A stretch of DNA of 64,000 nt from contig NZ_MYFN02000001.1 in assembly GCF_004514425.2 (NCBI RefSeq), forward strand, positions 124,001-188,000, read 5' to 3'. Below, one piece after another: positions 16,846 to 25,643 of the stretch. The position numbers and the translations under genes are program-made. How positions within the stretch are numbered: position 1 is the stretch's first letter; each line of letters starts with the position of its first letter. The notes beneath the pieces were generated by a model. The model had not been told where the DNA came from. It made no database searches and saw only the letters and a list, made by a program, of their open reading frames with translations. This DNA comes from Shinella sumterensis. GTDB taxonomy: Bacteria > Pseudomonadota > Alphaproteobacteria > Rhizobiales > Rhizobiaceae.

Positions 16846-18020
16846 GCCCCATCCATCGAGAAGCCGGCAAGGCGCGCGCCGAGCTTGCCGATCGTCTCGA
16901 CATCCGCATTGGCGAAGGCGAAACGCAGATAGCCTTCCTGCCCCGGCCCGAAATAGCTGCCCGGCAGGCAAAGAATGCCGGCCTCCTTGGCCAGGCGCTC
17001 CGCCACCGCCGCCGATGGCGTGCCGGCGAAGGGATGCCCGATGAAGGCGAAATAGGCCCCGACCGCACCCACGCGCCAGTCCGGCGCCGCTGCCATGGTC
17101 GCGCGAAGCGCTTCCACCCGGCGCGCGATCTCGCGCCGGTTTTCCTCGCGCCATTCGGCCAGAAGCGGAATGGCCGTCGCCACGGCGGCCTGCGCCGAGC
17201 GGGGCGGGCAGATCTGCAGGTTGTCCATGATCTTGGCCACCTGCGTCACCACCGCGTTGCCAGCCGTGATCGCGCCAAGGCGATGACCGGGAATGCAGAA
17301 GGACTTGGAGAAGCTGTAGAGGCCGATCAGCGTATCCTCCCAGCCCGCGCGCCCGAACAGGTCGTGCGGCCGGCCGGCGCCGGCGGGCAGGAAGTCGCGA
17401 TAGGTCTCGTCGAGGATCAGCCAGATACCGCGCGCGACGCAAAGATCGTAGATCGCGCCCAGCATATCCGGCGGATAGACCGCGCCGGTCGGGTTGTTCG
17501 GCGAGACGAGGGCGATGGCGCGCACGTCGGGTGTAACGCCGGCGGCCAGCGCCGCGAGGTCGGGCAGGAAGCCGTTTTTCGGGTCGCAGGCGGCAAACCG
17601 GGTCTTGATGCCCAGCATGGCCAGCGTCGTTTCCTGGTTGAAATAGTAGGGATCGGTCATCAGCACCGCGTCGCCCGCACCCGCCACCGCCATGGCGGCG
17701 CAGATGAAGGCCTGGTTGCAGCCGGCGGTGATATGGACGTTGCCGGCGGCAAGCGCCGCGCCGTAGCTTTCCGAGAGATGGTCTGCATAGGCCTTGCGCA
17801 GCACCGCCTCGCCCTCGATCGGGCCGTAGCCGGTATAGGCGCGCGAGGCGGCGTATTCGCCCAGCAGCCGCAGCATGTCCGGATGCGGCGGATAACCCGG
17901 CACGGCCTGCGAGAAGTCGATCATCGCGCCGCCGCGCCCGTCATAGGCGTCTGCCCAGGCGAAGACGGAGGGGATCGGCGGGGCGGCGAGGGTTTCGACG
18001 AGAGGATTGAAGCGAGGCAT
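16842..18020 (-). CDS. Class I/II PLP-dependent aminotransferase
   Basis: A 392-residue fold-type I aminotransferase, probably aspartate- or aromatic-type. The VSPNNPTGAVYP segment holds the substrate-anchoring asparagine, LILDETYRDF holds the cofactor-binding D and Y, and LYSFSKSFCIPGHRLGA holds the PLP lysine in SFSKS. The final LRFAFANAD supplies the carboxylate-binding arginine. It lies 16 bases downstream of the LysR gene on the same strand, so the two may be co-transcribed. The amino donor and acceptor cannot be assigned. Confidence 0.85.
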   Translation of the reverse strand: MPRFNPLVETLAAPPIPSVFAWADAYDGRGGAMIDFSQAVPGYPPHPDMLRLLGEYAASRAYTGYGPIEGEAVLRKAYADHLSESYGAALAAGNVHITAGCNQAFICAAMAVAGAGDAVLMTDPYYFNQETTLAMLGIKTRFAACDPKNGFLPDLAALAAGVTPDVRAIALVSPNNPTGAVYPPDMLGAIYDLCVARGIWLILDETYRDFLPAGAGRPHDLFGRAGWEDTLIGLYSFSKSFCIPGHRLGAITAGNAVVTQVAKIMDNLQICPPRSAQAAVATAIPLLAEWREENRREIARRVEALRATMAAAPDWRVGAVGAYFAFIGHPFAGTPSAAVAERLAKEAGILCLPGSYFGPGQEGYLRFAFANADVETIGKLGARLAGFSMDGA

Positions 18021-18036
18021 GGTCGGTCCGTTGGTA

Positions 18037-19053
18037 TCAGGCGCGGGTCTTGCGCGGAGGGCTTGTTGGTATCAGGCGCTTGGCCGGTGTCGTGGTGGCG
18101 CGGTAGGCATCGGCGCTACGGCCGCCGCGCCCGCGCAGATGCAGGCGGGCGGAGGCCTGCGGCTCGGGCAGGGTTTCTTCCAGCGCGGCAAAGAGCCAGT
18201 CGATGAACACCTTGACGATGGGTGACTGGCGCAGCGCCTGCCGGCAGGCGACATAGAAGGCATCGTTGGCCGGCACCGAAAGGTCGAAGGGCACGACAAG
18301 CTCGCCGCGGGCGATCAGGTTGCTCGCCGTGATGTTGTCGCCGAGCGCGATGCCCTGTCCGTATAGCGCCGCTTCCGTCGAAAGACGTGCATCGCTCATG
18401 AAATGCTGGCGGTCACGCGGCATGTCGATGGCGTCGGCGGCGGCCAGCCATGTGTTCCATTCGCGCCCGTCATCGCCGTGAAACAGCGCGTGATCGGCCA
18501 GATCGCGAACGGAGCGCAGCGGGCGGCTGTTGAGGAGCGTCGGGCTGGCGACCGGGAAAAGCCGCAGGTTCGACCACAGCCGCGTCCAGCAGTCCGGCCA
18601 GTTGCCATCGCCATAGAGCAGGCTCACATCCGTATCGAGCGAACGCAGGTGCTCGGGGTCGTTGGAGGCGATCAGCGTCACCTTCACGCCGGGAAACTGG
18701 TCCGTGAACGTGTTCAGCCGCGGCAGAAGCCAGAGCGACAGCAGTGCGGGCACGCAGCTGATGGTGATGTCGCCGCGCGTTTCGGGCTGTTTCATCAGCG
18801 CGGTAGCCGCGGCGATCTCGCTGAAGGCGTTGGTGACGGCCGGCAGAAGCAGCGCGCCCTGCGGCGTCAGCTTCAGGCGCTTGCCGTTGCGTTCGAAGAG
18901 CGTGGTCCCGAGCGATTCCTCCAGCGCGCGGATCTGGTGGCTCACCGCGCCATGCGTCACGTTCAGTTCCCGCGCGGCCGCCGAGACGGCGCCACGGCGG
19001 GCGGTCGCCTCGAAGGCGCGCAGCGGGTTGAGTGGTGGAAGGCGCGAAGCCAT
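18037..19053 (-). CDS. LysR-family transcriptional regulator (GcvA-like)
   Basis: The 338-residue protein has the LysR winged helix at residues 7-65 (NPLRAFEATARRGAVSAAARELNVTHGAVSHQIRALEESLG) and a substrate-binding domain from about residue 95. The N-terminal sequence is of the GcvA branch. The C-terminal 35 residues are basic and probably disordered. It is divergent from the ureohydrolase/Pot-importer cluster with 172 bases between starts, the usual LysR arrangement, and may control that cluster or the aminotransferase downstream of itself. A palindrome just before its start may be its binding site. Confidence 0.88.
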   Translation of the reverse strand: MASRLPPLNPLRAFEATARRGAVSAAARELNVTHGAVSHQIRALEESLGTTLFERNGKRLKLTPQGALLLPAVTNAFSEIAAATALMKQPETRGDITISCVPALLSLWLLPRLNTFTDQFPGVKVTLIASNDPEHLRSLDTDVSLLYGDGNWPDCWTRLWSNLRLFPVASPTLLNSRPLRSVRDLADHALFHGDDGREWNTWLAAADAIDMPRDRQHFMSDARLSTEAALYGQGIALGDNITASNLIARGELVVPFDLSVPANDAFYVACRQALRQSPIVKVFIDWLFAALEETLPEPQASARLHLRGRGGRSADAYRATTTPAKRLIPTSPPRKTRA

Positions 19054-19066
19054 GGCAAACCTGTAT

Positions 19067-19081
19067 GTGAGTTTTTCTCAC
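19067..19081. promoter_or_regulatory. Palindrome upstream of the LysR gene
   Basis: GTGAG (19067-19071) and CTCAC (19077-19081) flank TTTTT. The size and A/T-rich centre fit a LysR-type half-site pair, and it sits 14 bases before the LysR start, a plausible autoregulatory position. Only this single copy was seen. Confidence 0.45.
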
Positions 19082-19225
19082 GAATACCGCTACAACAATG
19101 TCAATTGATTTTCCATATGGATTGCCGCGATAATGCTGTCAACGAGGGCAAAGCCCCGGGGAACGTTATCAGGCTATCGCATACCGGCCCCGGACCGCCC
19201 GCATCTCAACAGGTGAGGCAGGATC

Positions 19226-20278
19226 ATGAGCGACACGAAGCTCGAAGAGCTCAGGGCAAAATACGGCGAGAGCCATGGCGGCGACATCTTCGACCCGGCT
19301 TTCCGCAAGGTAGCGGACAAGATTTTCAACAAGAGCGGCACGCGTCTGGCGCCCTATGCCGGCGTCCCCACCTTCCTCTCCGCCCCCTATATGCCCGTCG
19401 ATGCCGAAGCGCCCGATTTCGGCAATCTCCAGGTGGCCATAACGGGCGTGCCGATGGATCTCGGCGTCACCAACCGTCCGGGCTCGCGCTTCGGGCCCCG
19501 CGCCATGCGCGCCATTGAGCGCATCGGCCCCTACAACCACGTGCTGGATTGCGCACCGGTGCAGGAGCTGCGCGTGGCCGATATCGGCGATGTGCCGTTC
19601 CAGAGCCGCTACCGGCTCGAGCTCAGCCACGACGATATCGAGAAGCGCTTCAACCAGATCGTCGATGCCGGCGTCATTCCGCTCGCCGTCGGCGGCGACC
19701 ACTCGATCACGCATCCGATCATGAAGGCCGTCGGCAAGAGAGAGCCGGTCGGCATGATCCATATCGACGCCCATTGCGACACCGGCGGCCTCTTCGACCA
19801 GACGAAGTTCCACCACGGCGGCCCGTTCCGCAACGCCGTGCTCGACGGCGTGCTCGATCCGAAGCGCACCATCCAGATCGGCATCCGCGGCTCCTCGGAA
19901 TATCTGTGGGAGTTCTCCTACGATTCCGGCATGACCGTCATCCACGCGGAAGAGGTCACCGGCCTCGGCATCCCCGCCATCATCGAGAAGGCGAAGGCGA
20001 TCGTCGGCGATGGCCCGACCTACCTTTCCTTCGACATCGACAGCCTGGATCCGAGCTTCGCGCCCGGCACCGGCACGCCCGAGATCGGCGGGCTGACGAC
20101 GCGCGAGGTCCTGGAACTCATCCGCGGCCTCAAGGGCATCAATCTCGTCGGCGGCGACGTCGTGGAGGTCGCGCCGCAGTACGACGCCACGACCAACAGC
20201 GCCCATGCCGGCGCGCAGGTGCTGTTCGAAATTCTGAGCCTGATGGTATTCAGCCCTTCCGTGGCGGCGAAAGCCTGA
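19226..20278 (+). CDS. Ureohydrolase (agmatinase / guanidino-acid hydrolase type)
   Basis: A 350-residue Mn2+-dependent ureohydrolase that splits a guanidino compound to urea and an amine. Metal ligands are visible: H159 in GGDHS, D181/H183/D185 in DAHCD, and D270/D272 in SFDIDSLDP. PGSRFGPRAMR near residue 85 is also conserved. The family includes agmatinase (SpeB), guanidinobutyrase and guanidinopropionase, which are hard to tell apart by eye; the roughly 40-residue N-terminal extension is compatible with the latter two. It is the first gene of a cluster with a Pot-type importer and a nitrilase-type amidase, so its substrate is probably imported. Agmatine to putrescine or 4-guanidinobutyrate to GABA are the main options. 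Confidence 0.88.
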   Translation: MSDTKLEELRAKYGESHGGDIFDPAFRKVADKIFNKSGTRLAPYAGVPTFLSAPYMPVDAEAPDFGNLQVAITGVPMDLGVTNRPGSRFGPRAMRAIERIGPYNHVLDCAPVQELRVADIGDVPFQSRYRLELSHDDIEKRFNQIVDAGVIPLAVGGDHSITHPIMKAVGKREPVGMIHIDAHCDTGGLFDQTKFHHGGPFRNAVLDGVLDPKRTIQIGIRGSSEYLWEFSYDSGMTVIHAEEVTGLGIPAIIEKAKAIVGDGPTYLSFDIDSLDPSFAPGTGTPEIGGLTTREVLELIRGLKGINLVGGDVVEVAPQYDATTNSAHAGAQVLFEILSLMVFSPSVAAKA

Positions 20279-20347
20279 CATACAATAGCAACAACGGGAA
20301 CATGCCGGCGGGTCCAGACCGGTCGGCCTAACAGGAGAAAAACGACC

Positions 20348-21436
20348 ATGCGTGATATCCTCAAGACCACTGTCAGCCGCCGCGCGGTATTGGGCGCCGG
20401 CGTCGCCGGTGCCTCGCTGCTGGCCATGCCGGCCGTCCTGCGCGCGCAGGACAAGTCGCTGAAGGTCGGCGTCTACGGCGGCTACTTCAAGGATTCCTTC
20501 GACAAGAACATCTTTGCGGATTTCACCAAGGAAACCGGCATCGCGGTCGAATCCGTCGCCGAGCCGACCGGCGAGGCATGGCTGGTCCAGCTCGAGCAGG
20601 CCGCCAAGGCCGGCCAGGCCCCGGCCGACGTCTCGATGATGTCGCAGGTCGCCATGCTCAAGGGCCAGTCCACCGAGCTGTGGGCGCCGCTCGATGCGGC
20701 GAAGATCCCGAACGCCTCCAACCTCATCGACCATTTCGTCAACAAGTACCCGGATGGCCGCATCGCCGGCATCGGCGCCGTCGCCTGGTACATCACGCTC
20801 GTCACCAACACGGATGTCTACAAGGAAGCGCCGACCTCGTGGAACGCGCTGTGGGATCCGGCAAATGCCGACAAGCTCGGCCTGCTGGCGCTCGTCTCCA
20901 ACTCGTTCCTGCTGGAAGTGACCGCCAAGACCCATTTCGGCGGCACCAACGCGCTCGACACCGAGGACGGCCTTCTCAAGGCCTTCGAGAAGCTCGCCGA
21001 AGTCAAGCCGAACGTGCGCCTGTGGTATCGCGACGAAGCCCAGTTCGAACAGTCCCTGAAGTCGGGCGAAATCCCGATGGGCCAGTACTATCATGACGTG
21101 ACGGGCCTTGCCGCGGCCGATGGCCAGCCGGTGCGCTCGACCTTCCCCAAGGAAGGCGGCATCATGGATTCGGGCTGCTGGGCGCTGTCGCGCGCCTCCG
21201 CCAAGGTCGAGGAAGCCCATACCTTCGTCAACTATATGAGCCAGCCGAAGATCCAGGCGCTCTTGTCGCGCAAGGTCGGCACCGCGCCGACCGTCAAGCG
21301 CGATCTGCTCGACCTGACGGCGGAAGAGTTTGCCGCCGTGTCGTCGGACATCGAGCCGATCATTCCGCGCTACGACCTCTACCAGACCAAATCCGACTGG
21401 CTGAACCAGAAGTGGACGGAAATGATCGCCGGCTGA
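20348..21436 (+). CDS. Polyamine-type ABC transporter, periplasmic binding protein
   Basis: A 362-residue binding protein of the PotD/PotF-like family. The N-terminus has a Tat-like signal (SRRAVLGAGVAGASLLAMPAVLRA), with cleavage likely near residue 35. The mature part begins KSLKVGVYGGYFKDSFDKNIFADFTKETGIAV, characteristic of the spermidine/putrescine binding-protein superfamily. It follows the ureohydrolase after 69 bases with AGGAG before the start, and is followed by a strong hairpin and then the ATPase and two permeases. The ligand is probably a polyamine or guanidino compound such as agmatine. Confidence 0.88.
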   Translation: MRDILKTTVSRRAVLGAGVAGASLLAMPAVLRAQDKSLKVGVYGGYFKDSFDKNIFADFTKETGIAVESVAEPTGEAWLVQLEQAAKAGQAPADVSMMSQVAMLKGQSTELWAPLDAAKIPNASNLIDHFVNKYPDGRIAGIGAVAWYITLVTNTDVYKEAPTSWNALWDPANADKLGLLALVSNSFLLEVTAKTHFGGTNALDTEDGLLKAFEKLAEVKPNVRLWYRDEAQFEQSLKSGEIPMGQYYHDVTGLAAADGQPVRSTFPKEGGIMDSGCWALSRASAKVEEAHTFVNYMSQPKIQALLSRKVGTAPTVKRDLLDLTAEEFAAVSSDIEPIIPRYDLYQTKSDWLNQKWTEMIAG

Positions 21437-21461
21437 TAGCCCGATCCATCGAAACCTTGCC

Positions 21462-21494
21462 CGGCCGCCAGCGTGAAGCCTATGCTGGCGGCCG
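21462..21494 (+). other. Hairpin after the binding-protein gene
   Basis: Perfect 11-base arms CGGCCGCCAGC (21462-21472) and GCTGGCGGCCG (21484-21494) enclose an 11-base loop. It lies between the binding protein and the ATPase and could raise binding-protein message relative to the transporter. Confidence 0.62.
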
Positions 21495-21529
21495 CGTGCC
21501 TTGAACCGAACGCGCCGAGCGGAGAACCA

Positions 21530-22564
21530 ATGTCCGGACTGACCCTCCAGAACGTCACCAAAGAATTCGGCACGTTTACCGCCGTCAGGAACGTCGAACT
21601 CACGGTGCCGCACGGCACCTTCGTCTGCCTGCTCGGCCCGTCCGGCTGCGGCAAGACCACGCTGATGCGCATGGTCGCGGGGCTGGATCTTCCCACCAGC
21701 GGCTCCATCCGCCTGGATGACCGCGACATCACCAATGTGCCCACCCACAAGCGCGACCTCGGCATGGTCTTCCAGTCGCTGGCGCTCTTTCCCCATCTGA
21801 CCGTCGGCGAGAACATCGCCTATTCGCTGCGCATCCGCGGCGTCGGCAAGGCAGAGCAGAAGAAGCGCGTCGACGAGCTTCTCGCCATGATCCACCTGAC
21901 CGGCTACGCCGACCGCCCGGTGGCCAAGCTGTCCGGCGGCCAGCGCCAGCGCGTGGCGATCGCCCGTGCGCTCGCCATCTCGCCCAAACTCTTCCTGCTC
22001 GACGAGCCGCTCTCCGCTCTCGACGCCAAGCTGCGCGAGGCCATGCAGGTCGAGCTGCGCCAGCTCCAGCAGCGCCTCGGCATCACCACCATCGTCGTCA
22101 CCCATGATCAGCGCGAGGCCATGACCATGGCCGACACCGTGGTCGTGATGAACGGCGGCGAGATCCGCCAGGCCGCGCCCCCGGTCGAGATCTACCGCCG
22201 CCCGGCCGATACCTTCGTCGCCGATTTCATCGGCATGACGAACCTCATCGATTTCAAGGCCGATGGCGCCGGCACGCAGGTTCTCGGCGCCTCCGTTCCC
22301 GGCCTCGTCATACCGAACGGCCTGCCATCCGGCATCATCTCGGTGCGCCCGGAGGATGTGCACCTCACCGCACCGGGCAATGCGCCGATCACGGGCACCG
22401 TCACCTTCGTGCGCGATCTCGGCGGCACGATCGAGACCTTCGTGGAGGCCGCCGGCAAGCAGATCGTCGCCGTGTCCATGCCCAATGCCCGCCCCGACGT
22501 CGCCGTCGGGCAGAGCGTCGGCATTGCGCTCAACCCCGATGACTGCGTGGTGCTCAAGGCATGA
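21530..22564 (+). CDS. Polyamine-type ABC transporter, ATP-binding protein
   Basis: The 344-residue ATPase has Walker [10 protein letters not shown] at about 37-45, the signature LSGGQRQRVAIARA, and Walker [13 protein letters not shown], then a C-terminal TOBE-type domain (GIISVRPEDVHLT) as in PotA/MalK. The start MSGLTLQN at 21530 has GGAG upstream; another ATG 57 bases earlier falls inside the preceding hairpin. It overlaps the next permease gene by 4 bases (ATGA). It energises import by the two permeases that follow. Confidence 0.9.
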   Translation: MSGLTLQNVTKEFGTFTAVRNVELTVPHGTFVCLLGPSGCGKTTLMRMVAGLDLPTSGSIRLDDRDITNVPTHKRDLGMVFQSLALFPHLTVGENIAYSLRIRGVGKAEQKKRVDELLAMIHLTGYADRPVAKLSGGQRQRVAIARALAISPKLFLLDEPLSALDAKLREAMQVELRQLQQRLGITTIVVTHDQREAMTMADTVVVMNGGEIRQAAPPVEIYRRPADTFVADFIGMTNLIDFKADGAGTQVLGASVPGLVIPNGLPSGIISVRPEDVHLTAPGNAPITGTVTFVRDLGGTIETFVEAAGKQIVAVSMPNARPDVAVGQSVGIALNPDDCVVLKA

Positions 22565-23415
22565 GACGCGAGACGCCGCAGAAACTCACCGATTACAGCC
22601 CGCTGGTCTTCCCGGCCGGCATGCTCATCGTCTTCTTCGTCGTGCCCTTCGCGACGATGATCGCGGTCTCCTTCTTCAAGCGCAATCCGTCCGGCTTCTA
22701 CACGCCGGATTTCGTCTTCGACAATTACGCGCGCTTCCTCAGCCTGTTCTTCGGCAAGGTGCTCGGCTTCTCGCTGATGCTCGCCATTGCGGTGGCCATC
22801 TGCTGCATCGTGCTCGCCGTGCCCTTCACCTACCTGCTGTCGCGCGCCAGGCGCCGCACGCAGGTGCTCTGGCTCGTCGCCCTTCTGTCGATCCTGTCGC
22901 TCTCGGAAGTCATCATCGGCTTTGCCTGGTCGACCCTGTTTTCGCGCACCGCCGGCATCACCAATCTCCTCGTCATGCTCGGCATCATGGATCAGCCGGT
23001 GGCGCTCAATCCGAGCTTCGGCGCGGTGCTCACGGCCATGACCTACCAGGCGCTGCCCTATACGGTGCTCGTGCTCTATCCCGCGCTCGTGCGGCTCGAC
23101 CCGACGCTGACGGAAGCGGCGCGCACGCTCGGGGCGTCACCGATCCGCGCCTTCTTCACCGTCGTCGTTCCGGCGCTGCGCAACACCATCGTCGCCACGC
23201 TGATCATGGTCTTCATCTTCGCGCTCGGCTGCTATCTGCTGCCGCAGATCCTCGGCCGGCCGCAGCACTGGACGCTCTCGGTGCTGATCACCGACCAGGC
23301 GATCTACCAGTCGAACATGCCGTTCGCCGCCGCCATGGCCGTGTTCCTCGTGCTCGTCACGCTCGGTCTCGTCGGGCTCACCGTCTATGCCGGGCGCAAG
23401 GGAGAAACCGCATGA
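22561..23415 (+). CDS. Polyamine-type ABC transporter, permease (PotB-like)
   Basis: A 284-residue inner-membrane protein with about six helices. The ATPase-coupling EAA loop is visible as EAARTLGASPIRAFFTVVVPALRNTI. The N-terminal region (SPLVFPAGMLIVFFVVPFATMIAVSF) is typical of the PotB/PotH type. It overlaps the ATPase gene by 4 bases at its start and the next permease gene by 4 bases at its end, indicating translational coupling. Confidence 0.9.
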   Translation: MRRETPQKLTDYSPLVFPAGMLIVFFVVPFATMIAVSFFKRNPSGFYTPDFVFDNYARFLSLFFGKVLGFSLMLAIAVAICCIVLAVPFTYLLSRARRRTQVLWLVALLSILSLSEVIIGFAWSTLFSRTAGITNLLVMLGIMDQPVALNPSFGAVLTAMTYQALPYTVLVLYPALVRLDPTLTEAARTLGASPIRAFFTVVVPALRNTIVATLIMVFIFALGCYLLPQILGRPQHWTLSVLITDQAIYQSNMPFAAAMAVFLVLVTLGLVGLTVYAGRKGETA

Positions 23416-24215
23416 CCGTGTTTCTCCAGCGCCTCTATTTCGGCCTGATCGGCCTCTTCCTCGCCCTGCCGATCATCGTGGTCGCCGGTGTCTCCGTCAA
23501 CGAGAAGCAGGATCTCGCCTTCCCGCCCAAGGGCTTCTCGCTTGGCTGGTACGCAGAGATCTTCACCAATGTCGAATGGCGCAACGCGCTTTTCGCGTCG
23601 ATCACGCTCGCCGCGCTGTCGGCGGCCGTGGCGCTTCTCATCGCGCTGCCGCTCGCCTGGTTCCTGTGGCGGCGCCATGCGCCCTGGGCCAATATCTTCC
23701 AGCTGCTCGGCATCGCACCCTTCACCCTGCCGCCGGTCATCACGGCGCTCGGCCTGCTCACCTTCTGGGCGGCGACGGGCTTCTATGGCCAGCCGGCGAC
23801 GGCCGTCATCAGCCACGCCATCTTCTTCGTGACGCTGCCGCTGGTGACGCTGTCGCTCGGCTTTTCCTCCATCGACCGCTCGCTGGTGGAGGCCGCCGCG
23901 ACCATGGGCGCGGACGACCGCACGGTCTTCCGCACCGTCGTCCTGCCGTTGATCCTGCCCTATCTCGTCTCCGGCTATGCCTTCGCCTTCGTGCTGTCGC
24001 TCAACGAATATATCGTCGCCTACATGACCGTCGGCTTCACCATGGAAACGCTGCCGATCAAGATCTTCAACGCCCTGCGCTACGGTTACACGCCCACCAT
24101 GGCCTCGGTCACGATCCTGTTCGTGGCCATCGCGGCCACCATATTCGGCCTCGTCGCGCGTTTCGGCGACCTGCCCAAGCTGCTCGGCGCCATGTCGTCG
24201 CGCGACCAGGAGTAA
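23412..24215 (+). CDS. Polyamine-type ABC transporter, permease (PotC-like)
   Basis: A 267-residue membrane protein with about six helices and the EAA loop VEAAATMGADDRTVFRTVVLPLILPYL. It is the second permease of the importer, matching PotC/PotI in order and form. The start ATG at 23412 overlaps the previous gene's stop by 4 bases. The nitrilase gene begins 4 bases after its stop, so the amidase is very likely in the same transcript. Confidence 0.9.
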   Translation: MTVFLQRLYFGLIGLFLALPIIVVAGVSVNEKQDLAFPPKGFSLGWYAEIFTNVEWRNALFASITLAALSAAVALLIALPLAWFLWRRHAPWANIFQLLGIAPFTLPPVITALGLLTFWAATGFYGQPATAVISHAIFFVTLPLVTLSLGFSSIDRSLVEAAATMGADDRTVFRTVVLPLILPYLVSGYAFAFVLSLNEYIVAYMTVGFTMETLPIKIFNALRYGYTPTMASVTILFVAIAATIFGLVARFGDLPKLLGAMSSRDQE

Positions 24216-24219
24216 GAAC

Positions 24220-25002
24220 ATGCGCATCGCCGCCCTCCAGATGAAAGCCGTCGCCGGCAATGTCGAAGCGAACATGGCCCGCATCGCGGCCGCCGCCGCC
24301 GATGCCGCGACGGGCGGCGCGAGCCTGCTCGTCGTGCCCGAACTTGCCGTCACCGGCTATGGCGCGGGCGAGGCGGCCTTCGCGGACCTCGCCTCTCCGG
24401 CATCCGGCGACACCGTCGCCCGTCTCAGCGCCATCGCGCGTGAGAACGGCATCGCCATTATCGCCGGTTTTGCCGAGCGCGAGGGCACGGCGGTCTATAA
24501 CAGCGCCGTCTTCACCGATGGCATCGGCACCAATGCCGTCTACCGCAAGTCCCATCTCTACGGCGAATACGAGCGCGCCGCCTTCAAGCCTGCGACACCG
24601 GCCTCCGTCCTTGTCGAGCTTGGCGGGCTGAGGCTCGGCATGCTGATCTGCTACGATGTGGAATTCCCCGAGAATGTCCGCCGCCTCGCCCGTGCCGGCG
24701 CCGATCTCGTCGTCGTCCCGACCGCCCTGCCGGAGGGCGCCTCCGGCACCTTCATCGCCAATCACATGATCCAGGTGCGGGCCTTCGAGAACCAGGTCTT
24801 CGTTGCCTATGTCGATCATTGCGACAGTGATGGCCTTTTCGCCTATGCCGGCCTCTCGCGCATCGCCGCCCCGGATGGCGCGCTGCTCGCCGAAGCCCCG
24901 GCGCAAGGCGAGGCCCTGCTTTTCGCCGACATCCGGCCGGCCGACTACGAGGCCTCACGCGCCGAAAACACCTACCTGGCCGATCTCGACCGCCCCGCCT
25001 GA
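24220..25002 (+). CDS. Carbon-nitrogen hydrolase (nitrilase superfamily amidase)
   Basis: The 260-residue protein has the catalytic triad of the superfamily: E41 in VVPELAVTGY, K110 in YRKSHLYGEYE, and C144 in LICYDVEFPEN, plus the second glutamate E117. Such enzymes hydrolyse amides to an acid and ammonia. Its place at the end of the ureohydrolase/Pot-importer transcript suggests an N-carbamoylputrescine-type or guanidino-amide substrate; 4-guanidinobutyramide, an intermediate of arginine oxidation to GABA, would fit both hydrolases. No arginine monooxygenase or agmatine deiminase is present in the window, so this is inference. Confidence 0.85.
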   Translation: MRIAALQMKAVAGNVEANMARIAAAAADAATGGASLLVVPELAVTGYGAGEAAFADLASPASGDTVARLSAIARENGIAIIAGFAEREGTAVYNSAVFTDGIGTNAVYRKSHLYGEYERAAFKPATPASVLVELGGLRLGMLICYDVEFPENVRRLARAGADLVVVPTALPEGASGTFIANHMIQVRAFENQVFVAYVDHCDSDGLFAYAGLSRIAAPDGALLAEAPAQGEALLFADIRPADYEASRAENTYLADLDRPA

Positions 25003-25643
25003 GCGCCTGGCGGCGGGTTCCAGAGGGCTGCTGCCGGGGACAATCCCCCAAGGCGCCCTTTGATTTTCAAGCAAAATCCCGCGCCGATTTCCCCGCACAG
25101 TCAGGTCGCGCCTACAATCGTTTCATCCCGCCCTCGGATACACCGCAAGGCGTTGCGGCGAGGCGGGGTCGGCGCGGGGCGTGAAGGAAGGACGCAGGAC
25201 TTCACGCATCGGGTCTGCGGAAAATGGTCTCCCTCCGGAAAGGGACGGGGCGAGGGGCGTCGGACCGCCTTTTCGACCAAGCCTTAACCGGGCGTGCCTG
25301 TGTGGCACACAAGTGGACGGATGCGCCGCGGGGCGTCCGGGGGACGTGTCCCTGTCGCGCGGCGCAGTGGAAGACGATGCCGACCGGCAGTCATGGCTGC
25401 GGCATCGTAAGTCTGAGGGCGTGCATGACCCCGTCTGCGGAGGGGCGCGCCACCGTTCCCACGTACCCCGTCATCGCAGAGAGACCGAAGTCGCAGGCAA
25501 AAACCGCCGAACGGGGCGCCGGAAGGTGTCACCTAAATACATTTCAGTCGAGGCAGCTTCCGGCGCCCCGTCCGAACGCTTTTTGAAACCACGGGCGAAA
25601 CCGCCGCGTGGATACAGTCGTTGCCGCTATAGGCGGCCCTTCA
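25003..25643. other. Gene-free stretch with several inverted repeats
   Basis: Between the convergent nitrilase and amidohydrolase genes no convincing coding region was found; short open frames here match no family I recognise. It contains at least four perfect inverted repeats: 8-base arms at 25179-25186/25200-25207, 5-base arms at 25294-25298/25304-25308, 9-base arms at 25322-25330/25358-25366 (with an inner 5-base stem), and 15-base arms at 25512-25526/25558-25572. It may be a structured intergenic element, a decayed repeat or a terminator region. Confidence 0.6.
25512..25572. repeat. Long inverted repeat with 31-base loop
   Basis: Perfect 15-base arms ACGGGGCGCCGGAAG (25512-25526) and CTTCCGGCGCCCCGT (25558-25572) enclose a 31-base, relatively A/T-rich loop. 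It is 72 bases from the end of the amidohydrolase gene on the minus strand. It could act as a terminator for that gene or be a small mobile-type repeat; no copy was noticed elsewhere in the window. Confidence 0.6.

Noticed and set aside
19169-22363. 1064-codon frame on the minus strand over the ureohydrolase and importer genes
   Set aside because: It runs antisense across three well-supported genes, and its composition is that of a shadow frame with no recognisable family.
25512-25572. The 15-base inverted repeat as an insertion-sequence end pair
   Set aside because: The arms are only 31 bases apart with no transposase and no visible target-site duplication.
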